Below are positions 59,248 to 64,000 of a stretch of DNA of 64,000 nucleotides, piece after piece. Source of the DNA: an uncultured Treponema sp. (GTDB lineage: Bacteria > Spirochaetota > Spirochaetia > Treponematales > Treponemataceae); assembly GCA_934718065.1 (NCBI GenBank), contig CAKUZR010000002.1:1-64000 (forward strand). Direction: 5' to 3'. Position 1 is the stretch's first letter; each line of letters opens with the position of its first letter. Both the position numbers and the translations under genes were made by a program. A model generated the notes under the pieces. It worked only from the letters and a program-made list of their open reading frames with translations, was not told the DNA's origin and ran no database searches.

Positions 59248-61494
59248 TTAGAAAGTTTCTAATATGTTTTTTGACTGCTCAGCCGCTAATGCCTGTTCGG
59301 CAAGCATTTCTTCATCCTGGAAGGCGTTGTCCGCGGCGGCTTTTTCCTCGTCATTTGTCTTTTTTGTTCCCGATGTGTCATTTTCAGCTTTCTGGTTCTG
59401 CGGCGTGCTGTCCTGGAACTTTGAAAGATACATCAGTTTTTTTGACATTGAAAAATCTTCCTGCGAGACAAAAATTTCCTTCTGCTCCTGGTTTTCAAGG
59501 ACAAGGGCGTTTTCTCTTTCTTTCCTGCGCTTTTCTATTTCCGCCTTCATTTTTTTTATGCCTGGAAGTCCGGCGGCTTCAGAAAAAATTTCTTTTACAG
59601 TGGTTGGAACTGGAAGGTCTGTTTTCTGGCTGAAACGCTTGTCATCGTAGTAGACGATTTTTTTGAATATATACGGCTGCATTCCGTGGCTGAAAAGAAG
59701 CCCGCGGTTTCCTGGAATTCTTTTTATGTCCGCTGCGTCCAGAAGGTTTCTTCCGGAATCCCGGTCTGAAAAATTGATGTTTTTCGTTGTTGTTATGTCA
59801 ATCATTCCGGAATGGCTTATCTGCTCTGACTGGATTGATTCCTGGCCGATGAATTTTGAGAATATTTCAGCGTCTTTTATGTTTCCCGGCGCAAATGTCA
59901 CAAGAACCGGGCAAAGGTCAAAAAACTGATGGTTTGCGCCGTAGACATCTTCAAGCTGTCTTATCGTCTGGCAGACAATTGTGAAGAATACTCCGTAGCC
60001 GCGGGAAACCGCCATTGTGCGCGGAATTTCGTCCATGCGGCCAAGAACTGGAAATTCATCCAGGATAAAATTGACATCGTTCTTTAGTCTTGTCGCGCCG
60101 AAAACCGCTTCGCCTTCTGTGAATTTTCTCATCATAAATGAAATCAGAAGCCTGAAAACCGGAGCGATTCGCTGCATATCGCTTGAAGGAACTACAAGGT
60201 AAAGCGAAATCGGTTTTTTGCTTGTGATGAAGTCTTCTATTTCAAAATCTGATGCGCTCGTTGCGTTTGCAAGCAGCGGATCGTCAAAAAGCTGAAGCTT
60301 TCCGAAAATTGTCTTGATTCCTGTCTGTCTTTCTTCCGGTCTTGTTTCCAGAAGTCTTTTTGCGCCGGAAACTATTTTCTGGTGGATGTCATCCGCTTCA
60401 ATTTTGTCGCCTATGTGCAGATTCTTCGCCTTGTAAAACGCTGAATTCTTCCTGTACATTTGTTCTGTTATTTCAAAATAGTGTTTCGCGGTTTCCATTG
60501 TCTCGCAAAGCTCCTCAACGTTTGAGTTTGAAAAGAAATGCAGCAGCCCTGGAAGTGATTTTTCCGCATAGTTCGAGAATCGTATGTGCAGCAAAGCCGC
60601 GGTGATTGCGTCCTGTGCCATCTCGTTGAAATACATGCTTGCAGAATCCATGCCGGACTTTGAATTTGCCGGTGTCACAAGAACGTTCGCAATCAGCGAT
60701 GCGTCCCTGTAGGCGTTTTCATCTCCGTCACGGATTGCCTTTACAAAGTTGAATCTTACTGTGTTGTTGCTGCACGGCGCGAATTTCAGCACGTGGGAAA
60801 ATGTTTTTCTGTATCCTGCGGTTTTCTGGTAGTTTTCGCCTTTCGGGTCGTTTACAACAACTGAATTCGGGTATGAAAGCAGCGACGGAATGATTATTGA
60901 AACGTTTTTTCCGCTTCCCGGCGGCGCGGCCAGAAGTGTATGCTGTTTTCCCGGATGGCAGATGTAAGTTCCTTTCCTGTACTGGCGGAGCTTAAGCGAG
61001 CCGTCTCCTTTTTTTGAGTATGTGACAAACGCGTCTTCTGTCATTCCAATCATTATTCCGTCCGGAGCGAGCAGTCCGTTTTTGTGAAGGTCGCTCAATG
61101 TCGCCATTCTTGCGGTTCCGTTCTGAGTTCCTTTTGTCTTTATGATTATTGCGGTTGCAATCGTCCATACAACAGCCACTGAAAAAGCGATTCCCGTGAA
61201 CACAAGAAAATATGTCATTGAGTGCCAGTAATACGGCTGGAAGCCTTCATATCCGAAATATTTAAAGAATGAAAGCACAAAGAACACCGGGTTGTAGATC
61301 CACCATTCTCCCAGCTTGAAAAGCGGTTTGCTTACAACTCTGGTGTCGCCGTTCATTGCGTATGCAAAATCTTGTGTGGCGGCTATGATTCCGGCCGCAA
61401 AAAGAAGAATTACTATGCACGTTCTAAGGACGTTCCAGGAAAAACCTAGTCCGTGTGTTCCTGGATTTGATTTTCTGTAGTCTTTTTTTCCCAT
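59248..61494 (-). CDS. traG: TraG/VirD4-type coupling protein
   Basis: A 748-residue ATPase that recruits the relaxosome to the channel. The N-terminal membrane segments (about 20-45, 60-85 and 90-120), Walker A LLAAPPGSGKNVSIIIPSLL (near residue 185) and Walker B VNFILDEFPVLGRMDEIPRT (near residue 470) are conserved for TraG/VirD4. The last 150 residues are charged and Gln-rich. It lies between trbI and trbD in one direction. Confidence 0.93.
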   Translation of the reverse strand: MGKKDYRKSNPGTHGLGFSWNVLRTCIVILLFAAGIIAATQDFAYAMNGDTRVVSKPLFKLGEWWIYNPVFFVLSFFKYFGYEGFQPYYWHSMTYFLVFTGIAFSVAVVWTIATAIIIKTKGTQNGTARMATLSDLHKNGLLAPDGIMIGMTEDAFVTYSKKGDGSLKLRQYRKGTYICHPGKQHTLLAAPPGSGKNVSIIIPSLLSYPNSVVVNDPKGENYQKTAGYRKTFSHVLKFAPCSNNTVRFNFVKAIRDGDENAYRDASLIANVLVTPANSKSGMDSASMYFNEMAQDAITAALLHIRFSNYAEKSLPGLLHFFSNSNVEELCETMETAKHYFEITEQMYRKNSAFYKAKNLHIGDKIEADDIHQKIVSGAKRLLETRPEERQTGIKTIFGKLQLFDDPLLANATSASDFEIEDFITSKKPISLYLVVPSSDMQRIAPVFRLLISFMMRKFTEGEAVFGATRLKNDVNFILDEFPVLGRMDEIPRTMAVSRGYGVFFTIVCQTIRQLEDVYGANHQFFDLCPVLVTFAPGNIKDAEIFSKFIGQESIQSEQISHSGMIDITTTKNINFSDRDSGRNLLDAADIKRIPGNRGLLFSHGMQPYIFKKIVYYDDKRFSQKTDLPVPTTVKEIFSEAAGLPGIKKMKAEIEKRRKERENALVLENQEQKEIFVSQEDFSMSKKLMYLSKFQDSTPQNQKAENDTSGTKKTNDEEKAAADNAFQDEEMLAEQALAAEQSKNILETF

Positions 61495-61508
61495 TCAGAT
61501 TCTCCTTG

Positions 61509-63032
61509 TCAGTGTCTTACATATTTTTCAACCGGCTTTTCCGGCTCAATCGGCGGAAGTTCTATTGTCAGGTTTGTTATGAGTTTTACTTCCGTTCCGC
61601 TTTTTACGCGGATGGTCGGCTGAATATCCAGCGCGCGGTCAACAATTTTCTCGTTCAGCTTTTTGCCTGCTGAATACGCGTCGCTGAGCGCATTCTGCGC
61701 ATAAGTGTTTCCCTGCGAATTGATTGTGTTCGCCGCTTTTGTGTCGATGATTGAGAACATTGCGATAAGCCCCATGGCTTTCAGGTATTCAAACGGATGT
61801 TCTGTTCTGTGTCCTTTTTGTCCGCTGAAACCGTATGCGTCAATTCCGTTCATGCTTCCAAGGTTGACTTCAAGGCCGTCCGGACGGATCAGCGTGTTCC
61901 ACACAATCTGAATCCGTGCCTGGCCATAGCTTAACGCGCTGTTGTATTCGCCTGTAAGAACCGAGCCTTGCGGAACAAGAATGTATTTTCCGTTGTTGCT
62001 GGAATATACATTTGTGGTTACGGTGGCTTTCAGCATTCCTGGCAAATCTGTGTTTATTCCTGTGTCAAGGACTGCCGGAATTACAGTTCCTTTCCATAAT
62101 GTGAATTCGCTGTTCCACTGGTACTGGCCGCCATTTCCTCTGTCCTTGTTCATAAAGGATTCCTTGCCGCTCTGGTCGTTCTGAAGCGTGTAGTTGTTTC
62201 CGCCCTGCGAGGCAAGATATGCTCCGATGTTTGACTGAAGGCTTGCCGGCGTGTAGTTTCCGCTTCCGTATTTCTGCGCCATGTAGCTTGAAATTCCGCT
62301 GCTTCCGCTGTTTGCGTAGTTTTGGTTTTGTCCGGAATTTCCTGCGAAGCTGAATGATGAGCCTGAATAAGTGTCAATCGGAATTCTCTGCATTGCTTTC
62401 TGAAGCTCGTTTCTGTTTGTGTTCTGCGGATAGTTTGAGCTTGTGTTTCCGGTGTTCTGCACCGGCCCCATCTGTGAAGGAACTGGAACCGGCGCGTTTC
62501 CGTTGTTGTCCAGGCTGGAAATGCTTGTGTTTTCACTGTCAAGGTTTTCAAGGTAGGTTTGCGTCTTGCCGCGGTTGTTTGTGCCGTCGGAAGGCTTTTC
62601 CTTGTCATCTGAAAGCTCCTCTTCCTCGTATTCGTCCGGAATGAACACTTTTCCGGCTTTGTCCAGCTCGTTGTTCTGCGCGGCCTTGCGTTTTGTGATG
62701 TTTGGAAGAATAAAGACGCAGAAAAACATAAAAAGAATAAAGATGCTTCCAACTGCGATAAAAAGCATATTCCTGTTCAAAAATGACGCTTTGTTTTCTT
62801 CCGGGCTGCCCTTTTCTGTTTCTGAGGCTTTTAGAATATCGTTTCTGTCATCGTCATCGGATTCGTTCTGTTCACCGGATTCTTCCGTTTCAGAATTTTC
62901 CTCTGCATTCTCCGGATTTTCAGTTTCCTCCGCTTCCTCTGAATCTTCCGGAATCAGGCTGTCATTGTCTTCATATAAATCATTATCAAAATCATCTTCT
63001 GTGACTTCTCTGTATTCTTTTTCTTCGTCCAT
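61509..63032 (-). CDS. trbI: VirB10/TrbI-type T4SS protein
   Basis: A 507-residue protein that spans the inner membrane and reaches the outer membrane. A long acidic, Glu/Asp/Asn-rich cytoplasmic tail (1-85) is followed by one membrane helix (about 90-110, FLNRNMLFIAVGSIFILFMF), a Gln/Asn/Ser/Gly-rich linker (about 170-290), and the C-terminal VirB10 domain (ILVPQGSVLTGEYNSALSYG near residue 352, ARIQIVWNTLIRPDGLEVNL, GMNGIDAYGFSGQKG-type). The linker composition is unusual in length. GAAGA at the start serves as the ribosome binding site. Confidence 0.92.
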   Translation of the reverse strand: MDEEKEYREVTEDDFDNDLYEDNDSLIPEDSEEAEETENPENAEENSETEESGEQNESDDDDRNDILKASETEKGSPEENKASFLNRNMLFIAVGSIFILFMFFCVFILPNITKRKAAQNNELDKAGKVFIPDEYEEEELSDDKEKPSDGTNNRGKTQTYLENLDSENTSISSLDNNGNAPVPVPSQMGPVQNTGNTSSNYPQNTNRNELQKAMQRIPIDTYSGSSFSFAGNSGQNQNYANSGSSGISSYMAQKYGSGNYTPASLQSNIGAYLASQGGNNYTLQNDQSGKESFMNKDRGNGGQYQWNSEFTLWKGTVIPAVLDTGINTDLPGMLKATVTTNVYSSNNGKYILVPQGSVLTGEYNSALSYGQARIQIVWNTLIRPDGLEVNLGSMNGIDAYGFSGQKGHRTEHPFEYLKAMGLIAMFSIIDTKAANTINSQGNTYAQNALSDAYSAGKKLNEKIVDRALDIQPTIRVKSGTEVKLITNLTIELPPIEPEKPVEKYVRH

Positions 63033-63062
63033 TATTCTTCTCCAGGCAATTCAAAGATAAAA

Positions 63063-64000
63063 TTATTTTTTCGACTTTTTCTTTATGACTGTCACTTTTT
63101 GCTTTCCGCTTCTCAGTGTGACTTTTTCAATAAGCTCGTTTATCACGATTATGTTCTTGCGGACTTCCTTGTTCACTATTTCCCGGTTTTTCTTGAATAT
63201 TGTCGGGATTGTCATATTCAGGCTTTTCTTGTCCAGGACAATGTAGGTTTTCTGGCCGTCGTCGTAGACAAGAACCGGAAGCCATGCGGGCTTGCTGCTT
63301 ATTGAATGGCGGATTTTATAGTCAAAAGAAAGGTTCTCCGCGTTCATTCCGGAAAATTCCTCTACAAGTTTTTTGTCGTTCTCCCATTTTGTGAAGGCGC
63401 TTCTTGTGTCCTCGTAGTTTGGATATACCCAGCTTGCAAAAGGCATATAGTGGTCTTTGTAGCTTTTCAGCTCTATCATGTAGATTCTTCTGTCGGTCAG
63501 AAGCGTGAGCGTTGATGTAAGTCCTGAATAGTCGGGCTTGAGCATAAGAAATGTTGTGTCAAGGCCGTTTACAATTCCCTGGCCGTAGCTTAACCGCCAT
63601 ACGTCAGTTTCGCTAAGATACGGAGATTCCTTCAGAATTTCGCCCGGCTCAAGCTGGATTACTGTTGTATGGAATGTCTGGCAATGCAGCTGATATACGT
63701 GTCCTTTTCTGAAATACCATGCTTTCAGCCTGTTCTGTTCCGGAGAATATTTTGGCAGTTCTGTAACGTCTTTCAAGTGCTGAATCAAAGCCTCCCCGCC
63801 TTCAAGGACTTTTTCATCCGCCGGCTTTCCGTAGATTGTTTCAGGAGCTTCAAGGAAAACAACTGCGCTTTCAACGTCATTTTCCTTCATTTTCTGGTAG
63901 GTCAGATATTCATCGTCTGAAAGTTCGCCATCCTCTTCAAGCTGTTTGTCCTTTGCCGCCTCAAATGAATTTGTCCTGTTTTTTTCTACGTCTACTGTCA
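63063..64000 (-). CDS. trbG: VirB9/TrbG-type protein (5' end outside window)
   Basis: The frame runs open through the right edge, so the start lies beyond 64000. The ATG at 63890 is internal. Visible: QNRLKAWYFRKGHVYQLHCQ, FHTTVIQLEPGEILKESPYL (the VirB9 N-terminal strand pattern), STLTLLTDRRIYMIELKSYK (conserved VirB9 strand) and KPAWLPVLVYDDGQKTYIVL (C-terminal domain). Residues upstream of the ATG are acidic and Lys/Asp-rich. It pairs with VirB10 in the outer-membrane part of the channel. Confidence 0.85.
   Translation of the reverse strand, partial: TVDVEKNRTNSFEAAKDKQLEEDGELSDDEYLTYQKMKENDVESAVVFLEAPETIYGKPADEKVLEGGEALIQHLKDVTELPKYSPEQNRLKAWYFRKGHVYQLHCQTFHTTVIQLEPGEILKESPYLSETDVWRLSYGQGIVNGLDTTFLMLKPDYSGLTSTLTLLTDRRIYMIELKSYKDHYMPFASWVYPNYEDTRSAFTKWENDKKLVEEFSGMNAENLSFDYKIRHSISSKPAWLPVLVYDDGQKTYIVLDKKSLNMTIPTIFKKNREIVNKEVRKNIIVINELIEKVTLRSGKQKVTVIKKKSKK

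Larger units (their letters stand above)
34217..64000 (+). mobile_element. Integrative and conjugative element (left part)
   Basis: Everything from the tRNA-Pro 3' end to the right edge is accessory: regulator, tyrosine recombinase, toxin-antitoxin genes, candidate oriT, relaxase, Trb/VirB secretion genes and surface cargo. The chromosomal genes stop at the tRNA. The right end is not in the window: I looked for a second copy of the tRNA 3' segment GTTCAAATCCTGTCATCCCG and did not find one. That the element is a single active ICE is inference; the recombinase and the secretion genes are both intact. Confidence 0.75.

Noticed and set aside
62150..62752. 200-residue minus-strand frame inside trbI
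   Set aside because: It is an out-of-frame Thr/Arg-rich shadow of the Asn/Gln/Ser-rich linker.
34190..64000. Second attachment site for the element
   Set aside because: I read for a repeat of the tRNA-Pro 3' end and found none; the right end is presumably outside the window.

Overview
The window looks like a chromosome segment of a host-associated Treponema (Spirochaetes) at roughly 40% G+C. The clearest marker is a flagellar filament sheath protein FlaA (5923-7014), specific to periplasmic flagella. A spirochaete-type 'SPASM' protein, a RsbU/STAS/RsbW partner-switching set and many TPR proteins agree with this. No search was possible, so the genus is an inference from recognised families.

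Bases 1-34,216 are ordinary chromosome. Region by region: HU-family protein and rpsT; a zinc-ribbon miniprotein; plsC; a RadC-domain/DinG helicase fusion; tRNA-Glu; a RelA/SpoT-synthetase/TPR fusion; flaA with a GerMN protein and a cell-wall amidase; a minus-strand glycan block (ATP-grasp ligase, a three-domain nucleotidyltransferase/PseG/methyltransferase, a glycosyltransferase-like protein, a Cys-motif-less SPASM protein); xseA-xseB-mutL; TPR genes; a phosphoesterase and a DGNHR protein; the RsbU-STAS-RsbW module; hslO; ssrA; thrS; a bactofilin; a TPR protein; mtaB; tRNA-Pro.

From the 3' end of tRNA-Pro to the right edge the DNA is accessory and reads as an integrative and conjugative element (ICE) that continues beyond the window. 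It has an XRE regulator, a tyrosine recombinase, a VirD2-like relaxase with a candidate oriT hairpin, and a Trb/VirB type IV secretion set: TrbL/VirB6 on the plus strand, and TrbG/VirB9, TrbI/VirB10, TraG/VirD4, TrbD/VirB3, TrbE/VirB4 and TrbJ/VirB5 on the minus strand, followed by a PilZ protein. Between the two arms lie surface or cargo genes: a 2,017-residue Ig-like lipoprotein, two small lipoproteins, a RhuM protein and a YwqK-repeat secreted protein.

The most unusual part is 34.7-44.4 kb. Nine copies of a palindromic repeat built on GTGCAA/TTGCAC lie between small toxin-antitoxin genes, several of them broken (BrnT frameshifted, a ribbon-helix-helix antitoxin with in-frame TAA codons, a BrnA-like gene that ends at a repeat). 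This resembles a cassette array, but no integron integrase was recognised. Three element genes (relaxase, trbL, the giant lipoprotein) also share a leader with a strong Shine-Dalgarno-like block and a small hairpin, yet no start codon at normal distance.
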